Below the pieces are notes generated by a model, which had not been told where the DNA came from, made no database searches, and was given only the letters and a program-made list of their open reading frames with translations. Positions 43,900-54,689 of a stretch of DNA of 64,000 nucleotides are shown in pieces. Numbering within the stretch: the stretch's first letter is position 1; the number at the start of each line of letters is the position of its first letter. This DNA is from Monodelphis domestica (Eukaryota > Chordata > Mammalia > Didelphimorphia > Didelphidae): NCBI RefSeq assembly GCF_027887165.1, contig NC_077233.1, forward strand, positions 226,572,872 to 226,636,871, read 5' to 3'. The position numbers and the translations under genes are program-made.

Positions 43900-44115
43900 T
43901 TGTCATTGTTCAGTTGTGTCTGACTCTTTGTGATCCTTTTGGGGTTTTCTTTGCAAAGATGTTGGAGTAGTTTGCCATTTTACAGATAAGGAAGCAAACA
44001 GGGTTAAACAACTTACCCAGGATTCCATAGCCAATAAGTATCTGAGACCAGATTTGAACTCAGATCTTCCTGACTCCAGGACCAGCACTCTGTTCATTAT
44101 ATCACATAGCTGCCC
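43900..44115 (-). mobile_element. CORE-SINE variant, inverted
   Basis: 'attgttcagttgtgtctgac', 'gtagtttgccattttacaga', 'gatttgaactcagatcttcc' and 'tcacatagctgcc'. Confidence 0.85.
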
Positions 44116-44869
44116 GCCTAACCCTTATTTTATCATCTAGATCCCACTATATAACATCAGCCCATGGACCTGTTCCATTTTCTCCAGTAAAAGCCTCTTC
44201 TCGACTGTGTTTCCAGGACCTTAGAAATGGTACCCTTTTGGTACAATATGGATCACAAACTGAGGACAACTCCCTCCATCTTGTGTTAAGCATTAGCTCA
44301 CCAATTAAAGAACCTCTTTGTCATATTCCCCACCCCAATATTTGATAATATCTGTTCAGTGAGACTTCAGAGGTTCCCTGATTTCAGCAATCAGCTTTGT
44401 CATTCAGGTCTAGGCATGTTATCAAATAATCCAGCTCTTGAAATTTCCCCTCCCAAATCCTTCTCTCTCCTTTATGGTTTTTAAGCATATATAAGCTTTG
44501 TTCTTTTGTTCCTTTGGGAAGTCTCTGCCCACGATGGTAGGGCTCCCTTACTGGAGAATTCTGTAAATCCTCAGACAAGTTTGATTCTCTGAGGTCTTGT
44601 TATTCCAGTGTCACTCATGGTGGCTAGCCTTTGGCACTTACTTATGTAATAGGCTCTGAGTAGAAGCAGGAAAACCATTCCCCTCTTCCTTGAGCAAAAC
44701 ATCTTTCTATATCTACATGCCACATTAACCTGAAATTTCACCATTCATTCTTTTAGAAAAAATGATTTGTTCTATTCAAAAAATAAGTATTTCAAGAATG
44801 TATAGAGATTTAAACTGTTAGTAGTTATTTCTATTTTACTTTTGGAGATATCTTAAATTAAAGGTCAAC
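44116..44869. other. Intergenic stretch, no gene seen
   Basis: No repeat or coding region recognised; a minus-strand frame at 44384-44578 has no known domain. Confidence 0.4.
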
Positions 44870-45066
44870 AAACTACTATTGCTGGTCATATCCATATTGT
44901 GGCCTATATTTGTACAGCTTTTCCACTAGGAATGATTTTTACATTTTAAAATGAACTTTTATCAAATTTAAAAATGTACCAACCATTCTTAGTTCAAGGG
45001 CCACCCCAAAATATGCTACAGGCAAGATTTGACCCTCCAGGAGTGTTTACTGTCCCTGCCTTAGAT
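44870..45066 (+). mobile_element. hAT-type DNA transposon fossil ('ggtcaacaaactactattg')
   Basis: 'aaggtcaacaaactactatt', 'tgtggcctatatttgtacag' and 'tttttacattttaaaatgaa' match a mammal-wide hAT family whose consensus starts with a GGTCGGCAAACT-like end. The specific family name is not certain. Confidence 0.55.
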
Positions 45067-45431
45067 GATCTATCCTCCAGTCATTTCCCTTCATTTAAAA
45101 CACCTGGGAGCAGGGCATTAGGTGAATGTGAGTTTTTACAGGAGGTAGGGGGTAGTATAATTTGGGAGCATAGATGCATGGACCAGTGAAGTAGTGTAGA
45201 AATGGATGTCACAACATACCTGGGAGTGAGGCCACAAGGGAAAGCAAAACAAGTAGAATTTCTCTCACTTGTTCCAAAGGTAACCTGCTCTATTAGCTAA
45301 GACGGAGCTACATTAACCTTGAATTCCCTCAAACTGCATTTTAAACAGTGTGACTATATGGGAGAATCATGGCTAAACACCAATCCTTATGAAAAAAGGT
45401 CTAGGGATTTTCGTAGACTACAGGCTCCTTA
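45067..45431. other. Short intergenic stretch, nothing recognised
   Basis: No gene or repeat was identified. Confidence 0.35.
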
Positions 45432-45562
45432 TCCATCAATCAATAAGCATTTATGAGGCAACTACTATGTGCCAGGCACAGTATGAAATGCTGGAATTAC
45501 AAATACAATGAATGAAATACTCCTTCCTTAAAAAGAGCTTTTAGTATAATGGTAAGTCAATT
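45432..45562 (+). repeat. Dispersed repeat ('ctactatgtgccaggcacag')
   Basis: The best preserved copy of the family in this window: 'caataagcatttatgaggca', 'actactatgtgccaggcaca', 'aaaaagagcttttagtataa'. Confidence 0.6.
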
Positions 45563-45789
45563 GGTAGTTGTTGTCCTTTGTGCTTGAAGAAGATCAAAAT
45601 GATGTCACATTTTGTGATGTCTTTTGACTCACACATAAATTGGATTTAAATGAGGAAGAGTTATGCAAAGTCCTCAGCCCCACTCTCTCTTTCAGTCATT
45701 CAAGTCCAGTGCTAAGACAAGTCAAGATGACTGGTGATAGCTCAGGATACATTGGATGACTTTGACTTCTTCTATATCTAATCGAATCC

Positions 45790-45800
45790 TTTTTTTTTTT
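45790..45800 (-). other. Poly(A) tract of the MMD retrocopy
   Basis: Eleven T on the plus strand, i.e. a minus-strand A run, directly adjoin the left target-site copy (45777-45789). This marks the 3' end of the copied mRNA. Confidence 0.9.
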
Positions 45801-45812
45801 CCAAATTACAGT

Positions 45813-45818
45813 TTTATT
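45813..45818 (-). promoter_or_regulatory. AATAAA polyadenylation signal (fossil, in MMD retrocopy)
   Basis: TTTATT on the plus strand lies 12 bases from the poly(A) tract, the usual spacing. Confidence 0.85.
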
Positions 45819-48106
45819 CAAGACTACAGCAGGATTAAGTTTTAGTGGTTTTTGACAGTGCTACTTTTGAACAGAGTAAAGGAACCCACAAAAACAGTAA
45901 TATTAAAACAAATGTACACAGGAAGAGTTCAGGCTTCCAGATGTGTGAGAATCATGCATACAAAAGAATGGTCTGTGGTTGCTGGGACCGGGGCCTGCTT
46001 CAGATCATGTAGTTTTGTTTACCACCTAATACTCTAGAGGTCTTCTGCTCAATCTTTCCCACATAATTCACACAAACATGCAGAGTTTTTAACTTTAAAA
46101 TAATGACAAAATTTGAAACCCCTTTGAAGCCCACACCAAGAAAAAAATTAAATTTGACTATATTAGTGAGCCTAAAGTAGGTTATCAACATTAAGTAATT
46201 CTCACTGATCAGGCCCATTCATGGAAAACAGGCAATACCTGGAAATACCAACATGTAATACCAAGTGAAGGAAGCAACAAGGGTATCAATCTTAATATAA
46301 GACATTGATAGGAGATTAAGACAGGATACAATAACATGCTAAACATGCTATTACCATGACATTGACCCAGGAGTGGAAACATGGGTTCTGGGCTCATAAT
46401 TTCCAATCCCATAATGTTCAAATACTTTTAATAGGAAAAAAAGGAAAAGTGTATGGAAAGACAGGAGTGTGAATGAATTGATGTGTCTAATCACATAAAG
46501 CAAATTCTCAAATTTCAAATAAGAGAGTCAATACTAATGCTAAACTACGTTGGCTTAGCCAGTGGACGCCAATTAGGCAAGGACCAATTTTATTCCATCA
46601 TAATCTTCAAGGATTTTCAACTGATGATTAACCCAACCCCATGAATTCTGACCTGATATAAAAGTCCCCTATCCATCATCATCCCAAGGATCAATCCCTG
46701 AAGTAATGGTGATAAAGGCAGAAGGAGAGTCAAGTCTCCATAAAAGCTAATCAAGTCAAAAGAAATTTTCTAATACTAGGAGCCTACATTAGGTCAAGTG
46801 TCTGAAGCAGCATTGAATTCATAGATATAGGTTGGCAGGCAAGTTTTGAATCTGAAGTTTTAAAAAATTGGCAATTATTTGACATAATAAAATTGCTAGA
46901 AAATGTTTATCAGTATGTGGAATGTTGACTGCTGATTGTAAAGATTTGCAACCCAGATGAATAAATAACTACATAGATGTCTTATCAATGAAATTCTTTA
47001 AAAATTTACAAAAACCTAAAGTTTTTATTTAAAAATAACCACATTATACCACAATGAAACATGGCAAAAAAAAGTAGTCAGAGTTCTATCCATGATTCTT
47101 CACAAAGCTAATGGATAAAGTGGTAGAAATTATTTTTAAAAAAGAAAAAAAGAATTTGTTATTGCACTTAAGCACCGACTTCTTACATCTTAACTTACTA
47201 CTTTAGAAAATCCATGTAGTAAAATTGATAAGACTAAAATACAAAATTCTAATTTGTAAATATTCATTGGCCATTCTTTCATTTCATGATGGTGGAATGC
47301 AATAGACAATTAATACAGTATCTTTTTTGCTGAGGGGAGGAACCTGCCCAAATTAGATCATAATTTCAGTTCACAGTAATTGTATTTTTAAAAAAATCTA
47401 GCAAAGTTAGTGCAGTTTTTTTTTTCCCCTTTCTGTGCAGTGGTCTGCTCTCCTTCACTCCCATTCCACAACTGAAGTAATACTGGTTTGGAGACCTAGC
47501 CCAGGTTTGATCATAAGTGTCTGATAAAGGACTTCTGTAAAGGTATTTCCAAATGGCATAGTAATGTACTGCTGCTGCTGTGGCCACAAAAAGGTGCCAA
47601 ATGGCATGGGCGAATGGAATGATGCCATCACTTTTGAAGACCAATGCAGGAGAAAATCCCATTGTTAGACAAAAATAGCTCGACCACTTTATACTTTTCA
47701 TGGTAGAGAAATACATAAATGTTTCCTCCAGCTGCCATGAGCCAGATAAACCAACACATTATGAGATGCCAGGGGTCCAAATTCTGGGAGATTTAACCAC
47801 GGTGCAGAGGAGACTGCAATGAAGAAATAGATTACTCTTCTATCACGCATATGAAAACAATACTCCTTTGTCCTTTTCCGTGAAACAATGTGAAATACTG
47901 TGGAACCGATGAAGAGGCCCATTCCATAAATCCATGCTGGGATCTCTTCCCAACACTCATCGGATAGACGATGGGGAAGGGCACTGCCCATGATAGCAGG
48001 AACAATGAGGAGTGCATGTGTGTAACAGTTAGCTGCATGCTCATAACAGGCTGTTGGCTGGGGCCCGACGGTTCATGAGCCGCTGAAATCGGCTCTTCAA
48101 CCACAT

Positions 48107-48335
48107 TGATGCCCCGGACGCCTCAGGTGCTCCGTCTCAGCTCTCAGCGTGGCTGGCCCTGCGGGCTCAGGGCCCTCATCTCCCAGGGTCGGACTCAGGC
48201 TGCTGGGCTCACGCGGCCGCCCGTCCCCGTCCCCGTCCCCGTCCCCGTCCCCGCCAGAGACTGCTCTGCTGGGCTGGGGCTCGACAGACAGGGCCAGAGG
48301 GAGGGAGATGGGGGCTGGGTTCCGGGAGGCCGGGC
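48107..48335 (-). other. GC-rich 5' UTR of the MMD retrocopy
   Basis: This stretch is rich in C, G and CpG (for example CACGCGGCCGC near 48210) in an otherwise AT-rich window. It contains five GTCCCC units. It ends at the right target-site copy, so reverse transcription probably reached near the cap. Confidence 0.75.
48223..48252 (+). repeat. (GTCCCC)5 hexanucleotide repeat
   Basis: Five perfect units in the retrocopy's 5' UTR (GGGGAC on the transcript strand). Confidence 0.97.
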
Positions 48336-48764
48336 TCTAACCAAATTCTAACTGTTCCATAGCGCCTCCTTCAGCCACCGTCATGGTTGTTACAAGAAAT
48401 TGTTCTCACCCTCCCTTTCCCCAAAGGGAAATCTTCCTAACCTGGATAGATCCCCCTCTAATTCGCTGATGGATTTCAGGCCTTTAGGTTACCCCCAATC
48501 TGGTTTAGCCTACCTGCTGGAACAGTTTCCTGGGGTGAGGCAGCCGCACATATTGCCGCCCTCTTGGAGCCACAGGTAAGAGTTGAATGTCAGGTGGACA
48601 CCCAAGGAGGAAAACAGATCTGAAAAGGACTCGGCAAGCCTTCACATCAGAAGTACTAATTTTCCCTGAACACATGTTAACAAAGAAGCTAATGCAGCAC
48701 TATACTGTATAGTATTCAGAAGGAGAGTGGGAAATGAGAGTCCTGTTATAGTCACACCATGGCT

Positions 48765-49450
48765 GGTAGGCTGTATTCAGTTCTGGATGCTACATTCTAG
48801 GAAGGATGTCCACCAAATGGATCAACTCCCAAAGAGACCAACCTAGATAGTGAGAGACCTGGGAAATATATCATTTGAAAATGATTGCAGATCTAACTAG
48901 GATGTGTGTCCTGGAGGAGCAAAGGCTTTGGGGAAATGTGAGAGTTGTCTTCAAGTATCTGAAACATGGAGAAATGGAATTGGATTTATTCTTTTTTTGG
49001 CCCAGGAGGATAGAACTTGGAATAATCAAGGAAAGTCACAGAAAGGCTGATTATTAGCTTGATAAACTCTCCTGGTTCCCAAAATGGGAACGAGTTACCT
49101 GGAGGTAATGTCAGCAGGGTTATTCTGGAACTTCTCAGAATCAGTTATTAAATTTTCATTGGGATCATTTACACCTCAGAAACTGGCAAATGGTACAAAT
49201 TTGGGCTTGATTTATTTTTTGTTGATGCCTACACTTAAGAATGTGATGAAGAGATTGTTCCTAATTCAAATTAAACATGAAAGTATGTCCTGTGTACATT
49301 TCCCCCCCAGAAATCTGGTTGTTAAACACTTACTAGCACGTTCTTGTTTTTTATGATATCTTCAATCAGAGGCTGGATAGCCACTTATATTGGAGAAATT
49401 GTATGAAAGGATTAAAGTTCCAGCACATGTTAGGCTAGATATGCTCTGAG
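48765..49450 (+). mobile_element. CR1/L3-type LINE 3' UTR, interrupted
   Basis: 'gatgctacattctaggaagg', 'gtcttcaagtatctgaaaca', 'gttacctggaggtaatgtca' and, after an interruption at about 49121-49352, 'cttcaatcagaggctggata' give CR1-like order. The interrupting 230 bases ('catttacacctcagaaactg') are probably another old repeat that I cannot name. Confidence 0.65.
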
Positions 49451-49464
49451 ATTATCTACTTCCA

Positions 49465-49640
49465 CAGAAAGAAATGATAAATAGAAACAAACAAGACATT
49501 GTTTTATATATGCATATATCTTTTTGCCAAATGATGCCTTCTCTAGTGTGGAGTAGAGGGAGGAAGTTAAGTGGGTATTTTAATGTGAAAAAACAAATAA
49601 TTTTAAGAATAAATTTTAAATGCTTCATAATTTAAAAAAA
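49465..49640 (+). mobile_element. LINE-1 3' end fragment
   Basis: 'aatagaaacaaacaagacat', 'atatctttttgccaaatgat', 'gccttctctagtgtggagta' match the L1 end at 53.88-54.00 kb. Confidence 0.7.
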
Positions 49641-49644
49641 AACA

Positions 49645-49880
49645 TTTATTAAACCCCCACTGGATTGGGCACTAGGAACATACTGAGAAGGTTAGGAAGT
49701 AGCACCTGAGCCATCTGTCTGCCCTCTATGTGGGCTGTGTCCTCAATGAGCTTATAATCAATCTGGACAGACAAGAGGCACCCATAAACATTTTAGAAAT
49801 GAATATGATAGAAACTGATTAAATGTCATATAATAGATAATAAGTAAATAGGAGTTCAAGGGAGGAAGAGATCATGTTGA
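49645..49880 (+). repeat. Dispersed repeat fragment
   Basis: 'aacatttattaaacccccac' and 'cctcaatgagcttataatca' belong to the family seen at 45.4 and 61.5 kb. Confidence 0.55.
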
Positions 49881-49959
49881 CTTGAGTAGCTGCAGAAGGT
49901 TTCTTGGAGGTAAGATTTGAGCTGAATCTTGAATGATGAATCAATTATAAGTGGATGGA

Positions 49960-50040
49960 TATATATATATATGCATATATATAAATATATAATTACATAT
50001 ATAATTACATATATATATAATTACATATAAAAACATATCC
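49960..50040. repeat. (TA)-rich low-complexity tract
   Basis: Runs of ATAT with ATTACATATA units. Confidence 0.8.
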
Positions 50041-50186
50041 AATAGCTGAGGCTATTTATGATGTGTATGTAACTGAATGGATCAGAGGAAGGGAGAGAAG
50101 CTTAGAAAAAGATGGAGAGATGATAGAATAGTCAGATCTTGGAGGAAGGAATGAATATGGTGTATTTGGCTTGGCTTTAGTAGAAT

Positions 50187-50312
50187 GAGGCAATATAGCT
50201 TAGTAGCTAGAGAGCTGGTCTTAAAGTCAGGAAGACCTGGCTTCAAGATCCTTCCCTCCATCGACCTAAAATATGGGCAACTCACTTAAACTCTCACTCC
50301 CCCAGGTAATTT
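50187..50312 (+). mobile_element. CORE-SINE 5' half
   Basis: 'gaggcaatatagcttagtag', 'cttaaagtcaggaagacctg' and 'gggcaactcacttaaactct'. Confidence 0.65.
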
Positions 50313-50499
50313 TTTAGACTATAGATTGCAATGAAAGTGCTAGCTAGCTTATATTGGTTGAGGAGGATTCCTCACCTGGAAGTTCCCTCAATGAATGAAA
50401 TTATAGGTACATTTCCTATCCTTGAGTTGAACCAGGGAAGATTGATCAATGTTTTAAATGAGTACTGGCAGTTCTTTTCATGATCTCTTCTCTAGGTTA

Positions 50500-50815
50500 G
50501 AGATGGTTAATCTGGAGAACAACAACAAAATAGTTAGGGGCTATGGTAGGGATTATGACAACTGTCGACTAGAATCTGATTGTGCAGGGTATCATGAAGC
50601 AGAGTTTGGAGCAGAGGGCAAAAGCTACAGGGAAAAGATATTCAGTTTAATCCAATATAAGGAAGAATTTTCTTTTTATTAGAACTGCTCCACAATGGAT
50701 GAGCTGTCTCATGATGTAGTGATTTCATATCAGTAGAAGCATCCAAGGGAAGTCTGGATGGTACCTCATTAGTGATGCTACAGAAATTGAAGCAGGGATT
50801 GGGTTGGCTGATATT
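50500..50815 (+). mobile_element. CR1/L3-type LINE 3' UTR
   Basis: 'gatggttaatctggagaaca', 'gtttaatccaatataaggaa', 'attagaactgctccacaatg' and 'ggatgagctgtctcatgatg' run in CR1-like order. A 74-codon frame at 50458-50682 is incidental. Confidence 0.6.
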
Positions 50816-50843
50816 TAATATCCTTTCCAAAGCTGAGATTCTG

Positions 50844-50994
50844 TTCCTTCCTTCCTTCCTTCCTTCCTTCCTTCCTTCCTTCCTTCCTTCCTTCCTTCCT
50901 TCCTTCCTTCCTTCCTTCCTTCCTTCCTTCCTTCCTTCCTTCCTTCCTTCCTTCCTTCCTTCCTTCCTTCTTTCTTTCTCTCCTTCCTCTCTCT
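50844..50994 (+). repeat. (TTCC)n microsatellite, about 150 bp
   Basis: About 31 nearly perfect TTCC units, then TTTC and CTCC variants. It encodes the artificial PSFL and EGRK frames on either strand. Confidence 0.98.
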
Positions 50995-51002
50995 GCATCA
51001 TT

Positions 51003-51180
51003 AACATTTTCTCTACCACTTTCTTAAGTCTAGACAGTCAACAAAACAAAACATCCAACCCTTATTTGTAGTGTTTCCTCCTGCCAGAGGTGTAATACTT
51101 AAAATTTTACAGTTGGTCTTCCAATTGCAAAGCTTGTTTGAGTTGGTTCCAGCATGCCTCTGACTGTAGGATTATGGTTC
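51003..51180 (+). repeat. Dispersed repeat D, copy 2
   Basis: 'tttctctaccactttcttaa', 'ctagacagtcaacaaaacaa', 'acttaaaattttacagttgg' and 'tccagcatgcctctga' match 37795-37965. Confidence 0.65.
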
Positions 51181-51794
51181 ACATCTCTTTTTATATCCTC
51201 TCATATAAATAAGTACATGGTCACAGAATAAGGGCCTAGTATGTACTACTTGATGCTCCTATTCATTCCAATTCTGCCCTAATGGGCTAGGAAGAGACAA
51301 GGTACCACATTTCCTGGTAGATTCTGGGGGAGGCCAATTGCAGCATGTATCTCTGTTTGAGAAAGTTAAGTTACAACCTTGAGCCCTTCCCAGCAGGTTC
51401 AGTTATGCCTTAGCTCTGCTTATACCCCAAAATAATCTTTTGAGGGTGGGTGTGGTGGTGGTGGTGGTGGTGGTGAATACACAGAGCCTCTGACATATCA
51501 CACACATATGATTCACTGCTTTTAACGACACGATTTGTCAAGTTGGAAACCATGACAATATCCAGAAGTCTTTCAGTTACTTGAGGCTGCAGCAACAAGA
51601 TCCAGCTGTATAGTAAAAACTGATCTCATTATATATGACCTTTTTGATGAATTATAAAAGGCCTCTATCACATGCTGAGAATGTAGAGAGTTAGAGATGT
51701 GAGGCCAGTGGAAGATTTTTATTTTACTTTTGAAATGAAAGAAATTTGGGACTTTTAAAAAAGGAGAGAACTCATCCCCCTCCCCCCCCTGCCT
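51181..51794. other. Intergenic stretch, no gene seen
   Basis: It includes a GGT trinucleotide tract (51453-51475). No repeat family or gene was otherwise recognised. Confidence 0.4.
51453..51475 (+). repeat. (GGT)n microsatellite
   Basis: Seven uninterrupted GGT units. Confidence 0.95.
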
Positions 51795-52000
51795 TTTTTA
51801 AACCTTTACCTTCTTTCTTGGAGTCAATACTGTGTATTGGCTCCAAGGCAAAAGAGTGGTAAGGGTTAGGCAATAGGGGTCAAGTGATTTGCCCAGGGTC
51901 ACACAGCTGGGAAGTGTCTGAGGTCAGATTTGAACATAGGACCTCCAGCCTCTAGGCCTGGCTCTCAATCCACTGAGCTACCCAGCTACCCAGTTGCCCC
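51795..52000 (-). mobile_element. Mar-1-type SINE, full length, inverted
   Basis: 'aacctttaccttctttcttg' tail, 'gcccagggtcacacagctgg' core and 'atccactgagctacccagct' head. It lies within a C-rich host (CCCCTCCCCCC on both sides). Confidence 0.9.
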
Positions 52001-52689
52001 CTCCCCCCTTTTTGAGAATTATCAAGTTTACTCTGATACAGAGATGCTTGGGGGTGGTGAAAAAGAAGAAATTTGCCCCAAAGGAAGAATGCACCAAACC
52101 CTTGTTGAAGTTGAAAAGGTCCTCTTTTAAGGAACTTATTGTATGCTATTCTCAAAAGTTCCAGGACTGTCAGCTAGAGATGAGAAGATAAGTACCTCTG
52201 TCCTTTCCTTTTTTTATCTTCCTCTCTATGTGGAAATTCACTTGAAAGTCAAATGGAGTTTGGTTTTCAAATGAATGGAAGGCTTTGGCCTTTCAGCATT
52301 GGATCCCACTGGACAGCAATGGTTAAGAGGAACCACTGGGATGACAGATAGGGGTGGGTTAAATATTCAGTCAATGGCATTTCCAAACTTTCTCCATCTG
52401 TTTCCTTCAAGTCAATTCAATTCAACCTTTCTTGAGCATATACTCTAAGAAAGGAAATCCAATTCAATTTAGTTCCATTCACAAACCTTTCACAAGAATG
52501 TTCTATATGGATTACAATGGACTATAAACTTTGCAAGTGGATGTCAAAGTGCAAAAGACACAATCTCTAACCTCAGGGAACTTTAATCTGGGATGGGGGC
52601 AAATGAGACAAATACAAAAATAACAATTTACAAGACAGAATATACTAATTGCCATAAAATAAGTAAAAATAAAATGCTACTAGAGCTAA
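52001..52689. other. Intergenic stretch, no gene seen
   Basis: Small overlapping frames at 51930-52191 are SINE edge readings. A fragment near 52560-52640 may belong to the 'gccaggcac' dispersed family. Confidence 0.4.
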
Positions 52690-52944
52690 GAAGTATGGTA
52701 ACTGGGTGGTTCATTGGATAGAGTGCTGGACCTAGAGTCAGCAAGACTCATCTTTCTGAGTTCAAATCTGGCCTTAGGCATTTGCAAGTTGCATAGCTCT
52801 GGGTAAATCACTTATCCATGGTTGCCTCACTTTCCTCATCTGTCAAGTAAACTAGAGAAATAAATGGCAAATCACTCTTGCCAAGAAAATCCCAAATGGG
52901 GTCATGAAGGGCTGGACATGATTGAAAAATGACTGAACAACAAT
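52690..52944 (+). mobile_element. CORE-SINE variant, near full length
   Basis: 'ggtaactgggtggttcattg', 'gagttcaaatctggccttag', 'ttcctcatctgtcaagtaaa', 'cccaaatggggtcatgaagg' and 'aatgactgaacaacaat'. Confidence 0.88.
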
Positions 52945-53324
52945 AGTTAGGAGGAGGGAGAATTCACATTTTATAAATATGAATAATAAATCAAATAATA
53001 AATCAAACTCCCTAGTCCACATTTTTGTGTGCCTACATGATCATAGAATCTAAGACCTATATCTAAAAGTGTCTTCATCTATTTCATAAATAATCTGAGT
53101 GGAGCACTCATGATTGGTACAGCATGGTGTGGTATTCTATAAGGGTAAAAGAGATATGATGTCTATTCCTTCAGAACTGAAGCTTGGGATTTACATGGCC
53201 CAGAGTTCAATCTTAAAGACTTCTCTATTCTATTATTAGTAATTTTTATGGCCCATTTGATCTTATCCAGAAATATCTTTGGGAGTTTCACTCATTTTTT
53301 ATCTCTACCTTCCTACAAGCAGAG

Positions 53325-53440
53325 AGGCAGTTGGGCATACTGGTTAGAAAATTGGCTTTAGAGTTGTAAAGATCTGAGTTCAAATTTAGCTTTTGACACA
53401 TACTGGTTGTGTGACCCTGGGTTAAGTTCTTTACCTATCA
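53325..53440 (+). mobile_element. CORE-SINE 5' half
   Basis: 'gaggcagttgggcatactgg', 'gatctgagttcaaatttagc' and 'gttgtgtgaccctgggttaa'. Confidence 0.75.
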
Positions 53441-53527
53441 GTGCTTTGGTCAGAGATGTTGAACTTAAAACTCACTGACCCTAAGTAACATGTGAGATTC
53501 CTGAATGCCAACTAGATTAAAATGTAA

Positions 53528-54072
53528 AACCAGCAATACCACTACTAGGTTGATTTCCTAAGGTCAACAGGGAAAAGGAAAAAAACCTCTATGTTCTAAA
53601 ATGTTTAGAGCAGTTCTCTTTGTAGTGGCAAAGAATTGGAAACTGAGGGGATGCACATCAATGGCTAAACAAGTCACAAATGATTGGAATGAAATACTCT
53701 TGTTCCATAAGAAATTATGAGCAGGTAAAATTTAAAAATATATAGAAAGACCTATGTGAAATTACAAAGAGTAAAACAAGTAGAATCAAGAGAGTAGAAT
53801 ACAGTAGAATCAATATACAGCAACAGAATTATTGTTTGAAGAATGACTTATCTGTATCCAACTCCAGAGAAAGAACTAATAAATAGAAACAAATAAAACA
53901 TAATTTTATATATATATATACACATATATCTTTTTGTTAAATTATGCCTTCTCTAGTGTGGGGAGAGGAGGGAAGGAGGGAGATGCTTGGGAATTTTAAT
54001 GTAACAAATAAATAACTAAATGATTTAAAATGTAATCAAGAAATGTCTAATAAAATAAATAAAAATAGAATA
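53528..54072 (+). mobile_element. LINE-1 3' end
   Basis: 'accagcaataccactactag', 'gtggcaaagaattggaaact', 'gaggggatgcacatcaatgg' and 'gccttctctagtgtggggag' follow L1 ORF2/3' UTR order, ending A-rich. Confidence 0.88.
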
Positions 54073-54689
54073 CAATATATTTAATGCCAATTTGTGGTTT
54101 TCTAAATCAATGGCTTTCTATTTTGAGTTGACATCACTGCTCTAGGTGACTCTTTTAAGTTACAAGTTGCAGAAAAGATATCTACCTGGCATTAGGCAAA
54201 ATTTTCATGTCTAGGAGTTCTGTCTATCACTGTATTCACAAGTCCACTCCCTCCTGTAAGCTTATTTTTGAGCAAAGACATGATATCTAAGCCCTTTAAG
54301 AATTTAACTAATTTTTAGTGAGCCTGTAGTCTTCACATAGTACAGTTACAAATTTTTGCAACTGCTACTTAAATATCAAATTTCTTCTAAATCCCTTTAG
54401 GACTACAAAAAATATGCTTCTTTGAAACTTAATGACTACCATTTTATTTCAAGATGGTGGTGTGAAACCCAAGTCATACTTAAGGTACATTATATCCTTT
54501 TGTAGTATGTCCATTAAAAAAATTCCATCAACTCTTTCAAAAATATTGTGGAACAAATAAATAGGTAACATAGAAAATGGAGTGGTTAAGTCAAAACAAA
54601 TATTTTATTTACTTAGATTTGTAATGAACACAAACATTCCCTCTATTGTCCAGACAAGTAAACGTCAATTGAAATTTTGTAGATCATAG
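54073..54689. other. Intergenic stretch, no gene seen
   Basis: No gene or nameable repeat. Confidence 0.4.

Larger units (their letters stand above)
45790..48335 (-). pseudogene. MMD: Processed pseudogene of MMD (PAQR11)
   Basis: MMD (monocyte to macrophage differentiation associated) is a seven-helix PAQR-family membrane protein, about 238 residues in human. The retrocopy's reading frame runs from ATG at 48106-48104 ([18 protein letters not shown]) to a TGA at 47513-47511, about 596 bases against about 717 in the parent. Recognisable pieces are [77 protein letters not shown] and [13 protein letters not shown] deletion of about 13 bases follows RAPAN, about 26 codons are missing between PALV and FKSDG, and frameshifts break the rest. 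There are no introns. The 3' UTR (about 1.7 kb) ends in AATAAA and a poly(A) tract. No functional protein is expected. Confidence 0.95.
45566..48675 (+). repeat. Dispersed repeat G, copy 2, split by the MMD retrocopy
   Basis: The left part (45566-45789) has 'gttgttgtcctttgtgcttg' and 'aagtccagtgctaagacaag'. The right part (48349-48675) has 'acaagaaattgttctcaccc' and 'gtttagcctacctgctggaa'. Together they have nearly the same length and order as the uninterrupted copy at 16599-17095, apart from the opening blocks that copy lacks. Confidence 0.82.

Noticed and set aside
45790..48335. A functional MMD gene
   Set aside because: No introns, poly(A) at the end, large deletion and several frameshifts; it cannot encode the seven-helix protein.
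48106..48351. Plus-strand frames with PVPVPVP and PSPSPS runs in a CpG-rich stretch
   Set aside because: They are antisense to the 5' UTR of the MMD retrocopy and arise from the GTCCCC repeat.
50642..51071. Frames with repeated EGRK (minus) and PSFL (plus) units
   Set aside because: Direct translation of the TTCC microsatellite.
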